Shown here in pieces: positions 36,631 to 49,048 of a DNA stretch of 64,000 bases; position 1 is the first letter of the stretch, and each line of letters opens with the position of its first letter. A program made the translations under genes and the position numbers. Under the pieces are notes generated by a model, which was not told where the DNA came from, did not search any database, and worked only from the letters and a program-made list of their open reading frames with translations. The stretch covers positions 310,001-374,000 of the forward strand of contig JAZKJV010004145.1 in the NCBI GenBank assembly GCA_037367405.1, read 5' to 3'. The stretch is from Ottelia alismoides. Its lineage: Eukaryota; Streptophyta; Magnoliopsida; Alismatales; Hydrocharitaceae.

Positions 36631-39600
36631 TTATCCAAAATGTTAATTATGGTGAAATGGATGAACTGTAAATTTGTTGGATGCAAGATGACTAAATAAT
36701 GAATTTATGAATGCATGCAATGTGATTTTCCAAAAAATAATTATAATAAATATCAAATCTACTTATTTTCAGGAAATGCAATTATCTAAGATTTATTACT
36801 AGGTGATCTATCTTAGAAATATCATAATTTTAAAAATGTTGAATTTAAAAACTATTAAAAATTAATTACTAAAATACAAAAAATGATTTTTATAGAGCAA
36901 AATATGCTTGCAAATGCAACTCTTTTGGGGAATAATATAAATCACAGTTAATTCTATTATCCATGAATTTATGGAAAATTATATAGTAAAGACTAGTTGT
37001 CTATTAATTTCAGAGCGTAGGTTGGGCAAAATATGCAAATCTTCACAGGACTGATAATTATTAATCAACCACAGAGAATAAAAATATAAAGCATGTGCCA
37101 AAATGTAGATAATTAATTGTAGACAAAAATGTTATTTTGGGAATAATAAATAATGCAATAAGAAATTTCAAAATTTCAGATAAATTAGGGGTATAAATGC
37201 AATATCAAAAAATAAAACAAAATGTAGAACATGGAGTTAAAAGAGACTATCGACCCCGCTGGGGGATTTTATGAAAATTTTCCAAGTGGTCGTGTGCTAA
37301 CATGGCACCCTTGGGCATGGGAGTTCTTTGTATAATTGGCGTAACTGCGTGGGCTGTCTTTGTTAAAGACCTAGAAGAGTGATCCCCTCACGCGATCCCT
37401 CCCGCCCGTGTGCAACACGTAGGTGGGCCTCAGGCTCAGCCCCCAACAGCGTGCGACAGGACGGAGGCAGAGGTTGTGGTTGGCAGGTGGATGTTGACAT
37501 CAAGTGTCTTCGGGTGAAGTGGAGCGTCGTGGATGATGGTGGCTTAGCCACAAGGTGGAGTGGTGAATCCTATTATGTGGTGGATTGCGGTTCCAGGAGA
37601 TGCAGTAGAGTTGTTGATCCCTGTGGGCTTCTGGAGGAGGGTGGTTTTGGTGAAGGGGCACAAAGGCGAGGGTCGTTGTAGGTAGAGGAGTGCGCTGTGG
37701 TGGGCAGTGAGTGAAAGATGGATGGAACACCCCTGGTGTGGCAATGTTGATGTCGCGATGGACGAGCAGCAATGAATTCGAAGTAGTGGAGATGGGTATT
37801 AGAGATAGGTCATTGGGGAATGCCGATGTGATAACCATATGATTGAGGGAGCGGAGCGAGGGATGGAGGAGGACGTGGAGATCGACACAAGGATTTGTGA
37901 GAGATGGAATAGGTGTTGAATGTGTAAGAGAGATGATGTACTTGGAAGAGAAGAACTCGAAGATCTTGGTGCAATCAGAGCAAGCAGAGGTAGTGGTGGC
38001 TCGATGGTGGTTGAACAATAGAGCAATGTAGTCGTGGAGAAACAAGTTGTGACGAGCATGAACCTTGGATCTCGCCAAGCTTGAGGAGGAGGATGTTAGA
38101 GGCAATGCCATCATCTCCTGATTTGGTTGTCCTTCGCTGATGTAATGGCGGATACCGAGGAAGAATGGCCAATGAGGGAGTTAAATAGGGAGAATGTGAT
38201 CATTGGCGATAGAAGGTTGCAGTTTATTGAGATACGAGCATGGGGAGGAGATCTAAGATGGGGGGGATGATTTAGGAAGGTGGTGTTTTAATTGAGAATC
38301 GAAGATGGGGACCATGAAGAGGAAGATGGCGGTGGTGCAGGATCCGCAGAATGGCGACGAGGGTGATTGGGTTACTGGAGATGAACGATGATGGAAGGTG
38401 GTATAAATGATAGGGGATCAAGGAGATTCATAGGGAGGGCGATTAAATGTGGATTAAAAGTGGCTGGCGATCCAAAAGGGAAAGGGGATGACAAAGCTGG
38501 AGATCCATGATGGGGCGGTGGTTGTGCCCGCACCTGATTAGGAAAGGGGGAGGAGGTAGTTAGAGGAAGGGGAAGGATATAGGGCCGTCTGATTGGCCGA
38601 GATCAGGCATCTCAGATTCTACCACGTAAATAATAAATAAATCTGAAATTTGGTGACATGTGGTGGCTTTAGGAGCTGTGATGTGGCACCCCCAGAAAAT
38701 TCGAAAATAAAATATAAAAGGTAAATAAAAAGGAAATAACAAATGACCTTGGATCGAAAAAATTCTTCATAAATGTTGCTCGTCTCGATGAGATCTACAA
38801 CTTTCGTGAAGAGACTAGAGCCAAAATAGGTCAATTGCAAAATGTGATATTTTTGGTGCTATCATATGTACATCAAATATCCATTTTTTGGGGTTTTGTA
38901 TTTTTTTATCATTTTTATTTAAAATAAAAATTTAGAATAATATGACAAATAAATGACAAATATTTACACATTACTCTTTTTTGGATTTTTAATAATTAGG
39001 AAAATGAATAGATAAAATAAAGTACGAAAACGACAACTTTTATACAGATTGTTAGTGAATACTCGAGCCCTTTCAATTTCTTTGATTTCAATCTTATTTT
39101 AGATTTGGAATTTTATGTATTTTGATAAAACTTTTGTCAAAGAGATTAAATAAAATAAAATAAATTATGTACATAAAATAATTGGTCAAAAATAGGCAAA
39201 ATACACAATGTACAAAAGAGGTCCAAAACCTAACTTTTACATATGAGCTCCGATTCACATGAACTTAGTCTTGTTTTGAAGATAATTGAATGTAAATTAG
39301 TTCAAAAGTGACTAGGATCAAATGAGACATTATATGAGTAAGATATCAATGTTTTAATATGGAAATTCTTGAATTAGGGTTTGGGTTTATTTGTCAATTA
39401 TTTTTGTTAGTGAATTTTTTGTATTTTCATTTATTTGTGTTAGTTATATGTATACAATGGATGTATCAAGTGATTTGTAGTTAGCATGAATTAGTTAAAA
39501 ATTGGGGAAGTTTGCTTATTTTACAACTCAATTTGGGTTGGGATTTTTGACTTCTCATGCAATTATGAATGATAAAATGCAATTATTATTTATACATGCA

Positions 39601-39699
39601 TGAATGCTAATTATGAAAGATAGTGGATAAAATGCAGATGAAATTTGGATAACAGGTCTTAATTAATCACTTTTAGAGTGATGAATCATAGATTCATCA
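36631..39699 (-). repeat. 3' LTR of unit E1
   Basis: On the minus strand it starts at 39699 (TGATGAATCTAT, then GATTCATCA) after TTTAAGTATAGGGT. The stretch 36760-36830 matches the conserved AGATAATTTTATTCC and ATCACCTAGTGATAGATC region of the D LTR. The last ~0.4 kb of a full LTR, including the terminal TGCCTCCTTG block, is missing at the junction with gag of unit C. A GC-rich middle (37240-38600) carries a 204-residue open frame (38114-37500) with no recognisable domain, which I do not call a gene. Confidence 0.82.
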
Positions 39700-40975
39700 A
39701 CCCTATACTTAAATCATGCTCATCCTTGAGCATCCAAATAAATACAATGAGGTGAAATGAGATTGGGTTAAATACCAAGACCATGAGCAAAAGGTGAAAA
39801 TGGAGCTAGAACTGACCTTTTGATTATTAGTTTGTCGGAACTTCTGTGAGACTTAGGGTTTTCAAATCAAAAACCTCCAAGTTCTAAACATCATTATCAC
39901 AGTTTCAGCTCAAAAGTAATCTTAGATCAATCCTATTCCTAAAGATTAACCCATGAACATTGAACAATTCACTCATGTGTATGAAGGTTTTAGCTCTTCC
40001 CATCAAGAATGCCAAACTACCATGCAAACCTCTCCTCCAATAATTCGTCCTCAAGGAGCTAGGTATTTCTTTCTAAGGTCTGTCACATTGTGCTCACAAT
40101 CGAAAAAAGGGGGAAAATAGAAGAAGGGGAAAAACTCGAGGGTGACCAATGTAATCACCTCTCCCTGTGAAGTAGGCCAGTTTAGCCAAGTCTCCACCAA
40201 GATCTGTAGGTTTTCTTAAAGCTTGGACATTTTTGGTCAAATATTTATTTTGTAGCTGGCTTCTTTTTGTTTGGATTTTGTAGCTCTGCGTGGATCTTGT
40301 TGTGCCCCTACTGATATGGAACCTTTTTTCCATACATGTTTTGAGGACTTAGAAAAATTGTGCCCTCTCGTCCATCCCTTTTTCGAAACTTTCTTTCCAC
40401 ATCTTTAAATGTCCATGCTATCAGAAAAGAGACTTACACAATCTTCCAACACCAGGTCTGAGTTGAGCTAAGTGCATAGTGTAAGAGTACAAATTAATTC
40501 CATATTCAAGAGTCGTATCAAGAATGAGGCGACTAGGTTAGACACTAAGAGTCAAACTCTGCACATTTTCGTGTGGAACTCAAAGAATTAAGTTATAGAT
40601 ATGAAGCTTCTAAAATCCTCTTTCTCAGTGAAGTTCCTCTGAAAATTAGGTGGATTAAGGCCAAGGCCAGACCACTCTCGAATTCTTGTCATAACTCGGC
40701 TCAAAACCCAAGGGTTTTTCACAGATGCATGAAATGCTAGATGAAGTGCATATGCTGAAATGCAAACATGTTATTTTTTCTAAGTTTTTTATGCAAGACC
40801 ATTATATATATTAAAAAATGAATAATAATCCTTTTTTAAAAAAACTTTACACTAGTCGTGTTAGTTGCAAAACACAAAGTTAATTTCTTTTATATTTTGC
40901 AAGTTAGTTACCCACCTTGTAAATAAGGATCTAGACTTACACACAAGTACGAGCTATGGGTAAACTATATACAAA
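39700..40975 (-). other. PPT and 3'UTR of unit E1
   Basis: On the minus strand the PPT reads TTTAAGTATAGGGT (39713-39700). The 3'UTR next to it matches the 3'UTR of element D; for example the minus-strand word CATGGTCTTGGTAT near 39780 is also at 57297 on the plus strand. No coding region is seen. Confidence 0.78.
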
Positions 40976-41250
40976 GTATATACACACCTCCTATACTTAG
41001 AGAGTGATTTGTCCTTAGTGCACAAGAAGCACAGAAGAGACATGGCTCATGCTAAAAGTAAGAGAGTAAAAAAGAAAAAAAACAAACGTCAGCCTGCCCC
41101 CTATACTTAGACTGTGTACAATCTAAGTATAGAAGGAGAACAGAAATGAAACAATCAAGGATGTGAGGAGGACATATACAATGGACATCGGGGTCCCCTA
41201 TATTTAGGCTCTAGTTAGCCTAAGTATTGGAGAAGAGGAAGGGGGACGTT
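40976..41250 (-). repeat. Hairpin/PPT-like block of unit E1
   Basis: Inverted pairs occur at 41098-41136 (CCCCCTATACTTAGA / TCTAAGTATAG) and 41198-41235 (CCCCTATATTTAGGCT / AGCCTAAGTATT), with a further CTCCTATACTTAGAG at 40988. On the coding strand the first reads CTATACTTAGA, a loop, then TCTAAGTATAGGGGG. Confidence 0.8.
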
Positions 41251-41329
41251 GAGATATGGAGAATATACAAGGAGAATGTACATTTGGAAAGGTGTAAAGA
41301 GTAAAGATGATCTATACAACTTGTGTCTG

Positions 41330-42620
41330 ACTGCTTGTCTTCATGTAGGGTGGTTTGATGAATTTCCAATGTGCTCAATCTACATGACGTTGATGACCTC
41401 GACTTGGGCTAACTGTTCTTTATAATCTACATATGGCTTCAACAGTTGCATGTTCACTAGAAAAGGTTGTGCACCGTCTTTGAGTTAGGCAATATCAACA
41501 CTTCCATTAGTGTGCACATTGATGACAATGTAGGAACCTGTCCTTTTTTATTTGAGTTTCCCTTGAAAAATCTTCTACATTCATTGAACAACCACACTTT
41601 CTGCCTACTGACAATGGTCTTATACCTATTGTGTCTATCATGTCATATCTTGACCTTGTCCTTATAGATCACACTATTGTCATATGCTCGGTTTCGGATT
41701 TCAATCAACTCATTCAAATTCAAGTCATGTCATAAATTTCCAAGGTGATAGCTCCAATTAATCTTCTTGATCACCCATTCTGATTTGTGAATTAATTCCA
41801 CAGGTAAATGGCAAGGCTTGCCATAGATCATCCTAAAAGGTGAACTACCAAGTGGAGCTTTATAGGCTATCCTATAGGCCTACAGAACCTGGTCCAAAAG
41901 CTGGGACCAGTTCTTCCTATCAGGATGAACCGACGTCTGAAGAATGCTCTTCACCTCTCTGTTATAAACCTCTGCCATGCCATTTGACTGTGGGTGGTAA
42001 GGATTGGCTATTCTATCTTTGACTTTATATTTCTTAGCCAATGATCTCATTTTTTCTTTATATGGAAACCCCCATCATAAATCAAAACTTTTAGAACATC
42101 GAACCTTGCAATGATGTGATCCTTGATAAAATTACTGACAATCTTGTTGTCTGGGGTTTGGAACGGGATAGCCTCCACCCAACTTGATAAGCAATCAACC
42201 ACTAACAAGATGTACTCATATCCGTTGCTATTGGGAAAGGGAGTCATAAAATCAATTCCACATGAATCAAAAACATCACAAAAAATCATCGGTTGCATGG
42301 GTATTTCATTTCTATATCCAACAGTCCCTCCCATTCTATGACAAATCAGGCACGACTGTACAAAAGCATTGACATCTTTAAATAGGGTCGGTCAGTAAAA
42401 TCCACATTGGAGTACCTTATGCGTGGTTCACTTTCCCGAATGGTGTCCTCCAGCTTCAAGTTTATGATAGTGTGTGAGGACACATTGGTATTCCTCTTGA
42501 GGAATACACCTCCAACAGACACAATCGGGTCCCTCAAAGAAAAGGAACAGATCTTCCCCATGGTATTTCCTTGAACTTGACTTTAATTGGTCAATATTGC
42601 TCTTAGGCTAACCCTGGGGA
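41330..42620 (-). pseudogene. Gypsy integrase of unit E1, decayed
   Basis: The minus strand shows the zinc-binding region (NVSSHTIINLKLEDTIRESE near 42480, then LKMSMLLYSRA and a decayed Cys pair). The catalytic core follows: FDSCGIDFMTPFPNSNGYEY at 42270-42211, VEAIPFQTPDNKIVSNFIKD, VLKVLIYDGGFH near 42075 (usual form SDGG-HF). The C-terminal Athila-type region runs to about 41400. The frame is broken by stops and shifts. Confidence 0.86.
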
Positions 42621-44430
42621 ACTTGCTTGGAGACAAGATAGTTCACCATGTTGGCATACAATGGGAGTGAGTTAGTAGCACAAACTGACTTGTTTGGGAA
42701 GGTCTCTCAAATTGGTTCAATATTAGGATTATCATTATGCTCAATTCAGTAAAAGTGATCAGCCCCAACATTCTTTATTATAGGTTTATCCTTAATTTTC
42801 AAATCAAATTATGAGATTAATAAGATCCATCTCAGAAGGTTCCTTTATGTCCTTCTTTCCATTAAGTATCGGATTATTGTATGACCAGTAAAAGTTTTCA
42901 CCTTGGAGCCCATAATATATGATCTGAATTTATCAAGGCCTAAACTATTATGATCATTTCCTTTTCATTCACTGTATAATTTCTTTGTGCATGATCCAAA
43001 ACTTTGGTTGCGTAGTGAACCACATATGGTATCCCATCATGTCTTTTTCCAAGCACAACCCTGACAACGAAATCCGATGTATCAGTCATGATATCAATGG
43101 GAAGAAACTAATCAAGAGCCTGCAGGATCAGTGATTCACATATTTTTCTTTTCAATAGCTCGAAGGCCTCTAGACATTTGTGATCGACAATGAACTCAGT
43201 GTATTTGCCTAAGAGCTCAGTCAGTGGGCGGACGATCTTAGAAAAATCACGAATAAATCTTCTATAAAATCCAACAAGCTCTAAGAATGACTGCACTAAC
43301 TTTACGTTGGTTGGTGGCTCAAGTTTCTTGATTACATCCACCTTGGCAGGGTTAATCTCCATTCCCTTTTTGGAGATGACGTGCCCCAACAATGTACCCT
43401 CTGTCACCATAAAGTGACTTTTCTCCAAGAGAGTACCAAATTGACCTCCCTACACCTCTTGAGGACTCAGTCCAAGTGTTCTAAACATGTATCAAAAGAA
43501 TCACCATGGACTGAGAACTCATCCATCAAGATTTCCAAGAAGTCGCCCACCATCTCGGCAAATACGGTGATCATACATCGCTAAAATGTGACTAGGGCAG
43601 TGCAGAGCCTGAATGGCATGTTCCTGAAAGCGTAAGTGCCGAATGGACATGTAAATGTGGTATTTTACTAATCCTAGGGAGAGATGGCTACTTGATTGTA
43701 GCATGAGTACGCATCAAGAAAACAGAAGAACACTTTCCCTACACATCTCAACAAGATTTGATCAATGAATGGTAGAGGAAAGTGATCTTTCTTGGTCGCA
43801 GCATTCAGGCATCTGTAGTCGACAAAGATGCACCACGACGTGGGTACTCATGTCATGATTTCTACCCCCTCCTCTTGGTGACCATCTAGATTCCTGATTT
43901 CTTTCGAACAACATGAAGTGAGGCCACCCACTTGGAATAAAAAATAAGGTATGTAAAACCTGCTCTGTATCATTTCTCGATCTCTTTCTTAATTGCTTCC
44001 CAGAGATTAGAGTTTAATCTTCTCTGAAATTCAAGGGAAGGTCTTGTGTTATCCTCGACATATATTTGGTGCTAGTAGAGAGTGGGGTTAATCCCCACCA
44101 GATCTGACATTGTCCAGCCAATGGCCTTGCATTTCAACTCAAGAACTTCAAGTAACATGGACTCCTAGTATGTAGTTATTGTTGAGTTAATGATGACAAG
44201 AAATCTCTCTTTGGGTCCCGTAAGAAACACATATTTGAGTGTATGAGGAAATGTTTTCAGCTCAGGCAAGTCTGAATCATCAATTAGGTCTGGCTGAATG
44301 GCATTTGAGTTTGGCTCGGTGTTGGATGATGGTGAAACAATCTGTGATGTGCTGGCTACCAACTCAAATGAATGAGGAGTTGGATCGCAAAAATAGTGCG
44401 GTAATTGGTCCAAAGTTGTGTTTAATTTGT
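42621..44430 (-). pseudogene. Gypsy RT and RNase H of unit E1, decayed
   Basis: Near 44275 the minus strand reads LPELKTFPHTLKYVFLTG, the Athila-type linker before RT. RT follows: LEFQRRLNSNLWEAIKKEIE near 44020, and TYAFRNMPFRLCTA near 43630 (usual form TYAFRRMPFGLCNAP). A 106-residue open frame at 43428-43108 holds the RT thumb (EKSHFMVTEGTLLGHVIS, VGFYRRFIRDF). RNase H follows (SDFVVRVVLGKRHDGIPYVV, HAQRNYTVNEKE) to about 42800. Stops and frameshifts are many. This is the most complete pol of the array together with unit C. Confidence 0.88.
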
Positions 44431-44959
44431 AATCTATACCCCTCGACTGTCCAGGGGAAAAATGGAACCGATATCTCCAAAGGGATCTCTATGTCATCAA
44501 GGGTATAGGCATCTAATCTAAATAAATTTGGCAACAGCTGGCAAACTGCAATGTGCAATGCTTCCTCCCCAGATGAGAGTGTCTCACTCTATCCTTCTGG
44601 AATCTGTTGCCAAGGTCCAATTGTGCTAATCATCTTGCCATTTTGCCTCTGAAGATTTTTGCATACTTGGTGATAGATAACAGTGTCGGGTCTTTGCCAT
44701 TTTGACTGCTTCATCTCTAAGTCCACTCTCCAACTGGGGATCTGAACTTCATCATTCTTGCACCATAATCAAACACTACTCCGTAGTCCTCAAGAATGGT
44801 CATCCAAGAATAATCTAAAATTCTCTCCAATGATTAGGGGTTTCCATATCAAGGACAGTGAAGTCCGCTTTGTACTCTATCCCCTCAACCAAGATAATGA
44901 TGTTTTCACTTCTCGCTTAGGCATTTTTATTGATCGATCAACAACTGGAGTAGACAGAA

Positions 44960-45180
44960 TGATTTTGGAGAGGTCCTAACTCCAATTATAGTATAAGGCC
45001 AAGGACAGAAGATTGATTGAAGAACCATTATCTAGGAATGTGCGCGCAAATACAATGCTGCCGATACGACTCTCTACATAGTGAGCACCCAGGTCCCTCT
45101 TTTTCTTTGGTAGATGCTGATTTTTGACATATTTAGTGGTTGCCACTATTGAAATATGAGTCTCCACGAATTGATTCGTG
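44960..45180 (-). pseudogene. Gypsy protease of unit E1
   Basis: The open frame 45167-44976 reads PKKKRDLGAHYVESRIG, then SIVFARTFLDNGSSINLL. It matches the Athila-type protease (P.K.KDPG.F.IPC.IG...F..AL.DLGASINL), and the D-x-G-S active-site signature is kept as DNGS. It lies upstream of RT in coding direction. The segment between it and RT (44430-44960) carries further decayed protease and linker sequence with stops. Confidence 0.82.
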
Positions 45181-45704
45181 TTCTTCTTGTGAGTCCTTAT
45201 AGGAGTTGCATTTTATCTTCAAATATTTCTAGAACACAGGGTTGCTAGTCACATATTGGTTAAATGGTACCTTGACTATAATATTTTCTTGACAAAATCA
45301 TGCCATTTCAGGGTCATCCTGAAGGGTTTTCCTGGGATTTACACTTTCTACACATAAAAGCACTGGGGAAAGGAATGGAAAGGAGTCGAGACAGGAGATA
45401 AAGGAACATGACATAAATAGGAGCATTTTTATCATAAGTGGAGTTCTTATTACAATGACCTTATTTCTTCACTTGATTATAAAAATCAAAATTACCTACA
45501 TCAAGTTACGGAAAAGATGACAAAGGCGAATTAGCCGTAAAGGGGAGGTGCAAGGTCCTCTGTAGACTCCAGGGGTGTTTTTCCCTTCCTATGAGAAGGA
45601 ATCTCAATGGCACTGAATTCATATTTCCTTCATCTTCAGAAATATCCTCCGATTGATCTCCCGAGTCTTCTTGATCCAATTCCCTTGCTTGGTCAAGCAT
45701 GACC
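45181..45704 (-). pseudogene. Segment upstream of protease in unit E1
   Basis: A 66-residue open frame (45706-45506) reads DQARELDQEDSGDQSEDISE, then SVPLRFLLIGREKHPWS. It is acidic and followed by stops. Its place before protease suggests a gag-pol linker, but I cannot match it to a named domain. The boundary to unit E2 lies at its 5' end near 45705. Confidence 0.5.
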
Positions 45705-45840
45705 ACTTAGGCTATTGACAACCTAAGTATAGAAGGAGGGCAAAATGGGGTGGTTGATGGAGGGAGTGGATGAGGAGAGTAGTATATACAGATGGAATCT
45801 TTCCCCCATACATAGGTTGTGGCCTAATTAGAGGAATAAG
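45705..45840 (-). repeat. Hairpin block of unit E2 (remnant)
   Basis: CTTAGGCTATTGACAACCTAAG at 45709-45730 is a clear inverted pair, and CCCCCATACATAGG (45806-45819) with GGCCTAAT is a second, weaker one. This fits the block after the ORF in element D. Confidence 0.65.
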
Positions 45841-45999
45841 AAGTACAAGAGAACTGATGGGGTTAGGAGGAAAGGTTGCCGGTGATCAAGGAGGTTTTCG
45901 GCAGATCTTTTTGTGAGCTTGTGGTGGGAGGTCATAAAGATAGGAAGATGAAGAAGTTAGGTGATTCACAACCATCGTCAAAGTTATTCTCAGAAGAAT

Positions 46000-46914
46000 A
46001 GAACTGGGAGGTATAGGTACTGTAAACATTCTTATTTTTAAGCTGCTTTCTCAAAATATGCTTGGTCTTGTGGTCAATCGGCTCACCCTTGAATGATGTA
46101 TATTTTGAGGTCCGTTCTCAATCCGGTCATAAGAAATTATTTTGGTGAATCTAATGAGACCAGGAGAGTTGGCTGTGGAGGAATAACAAAGAGGGGCATA
46201 AGTCATCCAACAGGGGTTGATATTCAGCTGCTTGCTCATATAAGGTTCTTGGTCAGTCGAAATGAGCTCACTCATGTAGATATTCTCATCTGGACCTGAG
46301 GAGAAATCCTCAGAAAATTTCTTCCCTAACATGTTGAAGTCAACTTTCTTAGCCAATTTTCTAGAACCTAAAACATCAAGAGGAAGAGGATGATATGACT
46401 GGAGGTGTTCAGGAGAATTCCTTGAGGAATCAGTACTCTTCTTCTTCTCACCAGATAGAAGACTAGAGGAAGGAGAAACCAGTTTATAAGAAAGGGTCAA
46501 TTTCGTCCTTGTTGTCACATTTGGTGACGGTCCTGGAGGTGAGGTGTTAGCAATCGATTCTTTATCAGAAGGACCACCATATAGATTGAAATACTCTAGC
46601 ATGGTCAGCACATGTATGAGGAATGTGTTCTCAGTTGGCTTGGCATTGGTGAGTTCTTGTATAAGATGATTAAACGAGTTAAGGTGCTCAAACAAGATGT
46701 TCTCTGACTCAGAGTTAGACATTGATAGTGTGTCTTCCTTAGAAGTTGTGACATTATTGGTGGAGGTGAATGCAATAAGAAATGGGAGTGTGAGGTGAGT
46801 CTCTGATCCAATGGTCAGCTCAACAGTCGTTATCTCAGGTATATCAGTGTGGTAGTTCTCTTCTACTGCTTGACGATCACGGTTGTCGGCGGTTAGAATA
46901 TCGTGTTTAATCAA
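46000..46914 (-). pseudogene. C-terminal part of the E2 ORF
   Basis: A 287-residue open frame (46914-46051) contains no named domain. It carries GKKFSEDFSSGPDENIYMSE, CWMTYAPLCYSSTANSP and RFTKIISYD, which align with DDPSYDPEKAIYMSEVCSAA, YYSSKANAP and KYTGIISYE of element D (about 55090-55290). The shared blocks show it is the same protein as in D. It is rich in Ser and acidic residues. Its function is unknown; the position after protease makes it a non-pol tail of the polyprotein. Confidence 0.65.
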
Positions 46915-46999
46915 ATATTGGGTGAGGTCGAAGTGCTCCCAATGCGATAAAATTGATTTCTCGAGTCTAGCAATCTATAGTTGCCTTAGCCAAGGCTAG

Positions 47000-47450
47000 T
47001 AACAATTTTCTGAGAAATTGGAGACTTGTTAACTCTCCTTTATGCTCAATGTCAATGATCATGGAGTCCACCTTGACTGGATTACCTTGGAATGTAATTA
47101 TGACTAAATTGGTCCGAGATTGAGATTATCAAACACAAAGGCTGGGAGGAAATTGATTTTTGAGCCGTTATCGATTTTGGCATGGGTGAATGTGGTGTCT
47201 TTGATGTCACAGTCAAACCTAGGCAATCGATTCACTCCGCGGCTCTCGATCTTTCTCTTCATCACCAAGGAGGTGTCCATTGACAATATGTATCTTTCGG
47301 TCCTGGTTCTCTTCATTTTTCGGCATGAATTTACTCAATACAAATCTTTCAAGGTCAGGGAAGTGTTTAATGGCCTTCATTAAGGGAAGCTCAAAACACA
47401 ATCTTTGATCCAGAGCTTCCCTCAAAACATGATCCAATTTTTTCAAAGCC
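47000..47450 (-). pseudogene. Protease-like domain of E2
   Basis: The minus-strand frame 47316-47104 reads RLPRFDCDIKDTTFTHAKID, NGSKINFLPAFVFDNLNLG. It matches the D protein (RLPRFDCIIKDTIFTRAGID) and the Athila-type protease block (ALCDLGASINLMP.SVF..L.LG). The active site reads D-N-G-S. Just upstream (47446-47330) ELPLMKAIKHFPDLERFVLS corresponds to the region preceding protease in Athila-type polyproteins. E1 carries a second protease only 2 kb away, so the joined E unit has two. Confidence 0.75.
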
Positions 47451-48081
47451 TCTCCACTTTTAATTTTTATGGTTTTTTCTCTGGTTTTTTTAAGTTTTTG
47501 GTGTTTTTTAAATTTTCCAATTTTTTGGTCTATTTGATATGTTGTGTAGATGTGATGCTTTCCAAAGCTGAGGAGGGGTTTCGATGTGTCGAGTTAGAGT
47601 CATCCCTGAGGAAGTAATATGCATAGGTGTCACTGTCAGAGTTATCCCTAGGGTGTATAGAGTTTGTGGGTTTCTAAGTGTTCAATGGGTTTTCAAACTG
47701 AGATCCAATCATTTCATTTTCCATTTTTATCCATGAGCTAGGAAGAATTTCTCTCAACATATCCTATCTCTGTCTTAACTTGTCATCCGCTAAAAACTTT
47801 TCATGATCGATCATGGGCGGAGTCAGCCCTATGGGAGTATTTTGCGGAAATCTGTAGGTCTCATACTCAACATAGCGTGACTGATACATACAATTCTGGG
47901 TTAAGTAGAGTTCATTTTCGTGGTCATGAATGGTAGGATCCTCATATGGTGGAGTCAACATACAGGGCTCATGTGTCGATATCAACAGTGCAGTTCCATG
48001 TATGTGCAGGCTGTCTGAAGTAGTAGTATAAAGGTTGGTCAATAGGGATTTGATCATTAGGTTCAGTCCAGTATGGATGAT
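47451..48081 (-). pseudogene. Middle part of the E2 ORF
   Basis: The frame 48057-47764 reads HEPCMLTPPYEDPTIHDHEN, ELYLTQ, YVEYETYRFPQN. It aligns with SPCMTPLFEDTINHDHGSRL and HVEYETYTFPQN of element D (53217-53345). It is interrupted at 48081 by the insertion of D and continues at 60641. Confidence 0.72.
48077..48081. other. Target-site duplication of element D (left)
   Basis: ATGAT directly precedes the LTR start at 48082 and is repeated directly after the other LTR at 60636-60640. Confidence 0.85.
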
Positions 48082-49048
48082 TGATGAATCTCAGATTCAT
48101 CACTCTAAATCTCATTTATTAAGCTCAAATCCCTCAAAATCACCAGCATATCTGCATTTATTCTGCATAATTAGCATTCATGCATGTTTTCATAAGAATT
48201 GTATTTTATTCATTATTTCTGCACAAAATAAGAAGCCAAAAATCCCAACCAAAAATGACCAGTAAATAACCTAACTTCCCTGATTTTTAACTAATTCATG
48301 CTAACTCCGAATGACCCAAAACCACCTCCACTGTGTGCATATCACTAATAAGAATAAATGAAAAATACAAAAAAATCATTAACCCAAATAAGTGGACCAA
48401 AAACCCAAACCCTAGTTTTTGGACTTTCGGACTAAAAACCTCATATCTCCCTCATCTAGTGTTCGATTTAATCCTACTCACTTTTGAATTAATGTACATT
48501 CAGTTACCTTCAAAACAAGACCAAGTTCAAGTGAATCGGAGCTCGTATGTGAAAGTTGGGTTTTGGGCCTCATTGTACATTTTGTATTTTAGCGGTTTTT
48601 GACCTACTATTTTATGTATATAATTAATTTGTTTTATTTTATTTCTTTTTCATTTGTCTTCTTTGATAAAAGTTTTATTAAAATGCACAAAAATCCAAAT
48701 CCAAACTAAGCTCAAAATCAAAGTAACAAATTGAGTCCAAGTCTTCACTAACTTCCTATATAAAGTTGGTCATTTTCGTGTTTTATTTTATTTCTTCATT
48801 TTCTTAATTAATAAAAAATCAAAAAATAGATTAATATGTAAATATTCATCTTTGATTTTACCATATTTTTCCCAAATTTTATCTGATTTAAAAATGAAAA
48901 AAAATATAAAACCAAAAATCAAGGTATTCTATGTACGTGGGATACCCCAGAAATCACTTTGTGCAATTGATCAATTTTGGTTTTGATGTCTTCATAAAAG
49001 TTGTAGAACTCATCAAGACGAGCAATTTTTGTGAATTTTGTGGTGCTG

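Larger units (their letters stand above)
36631..45700 (-). mobile_element. Athila-like unit E1: 3' LTR and pol
   Basis: Read on the minus strand, E1 has protease, RT, RNase H, integrase, hairpin block, 3'UTR, PPT and a 3' LTR that lacks its last part. No gag of the unit C type is present; instead, near 45700 the unit joins the ORF and hairpin of unit E2. Confidence 0.87.

Noticed and set aside
37500..38114. 204-codon minus-strand open frame as a host gene
   Set aside because: It lies in the GC-rich part of the E1 LTR, has no domain, and is not kept in the other LTRs.
46051..46914. 287-codon frame as a plant host gene or env-like ORF
   Set aside because: Its blocks match the tail of the D ORF in order, it has no signal peptide or membrane segment, and it lies after protease and before the hairpin; it is part of the retrotransposon ORF.
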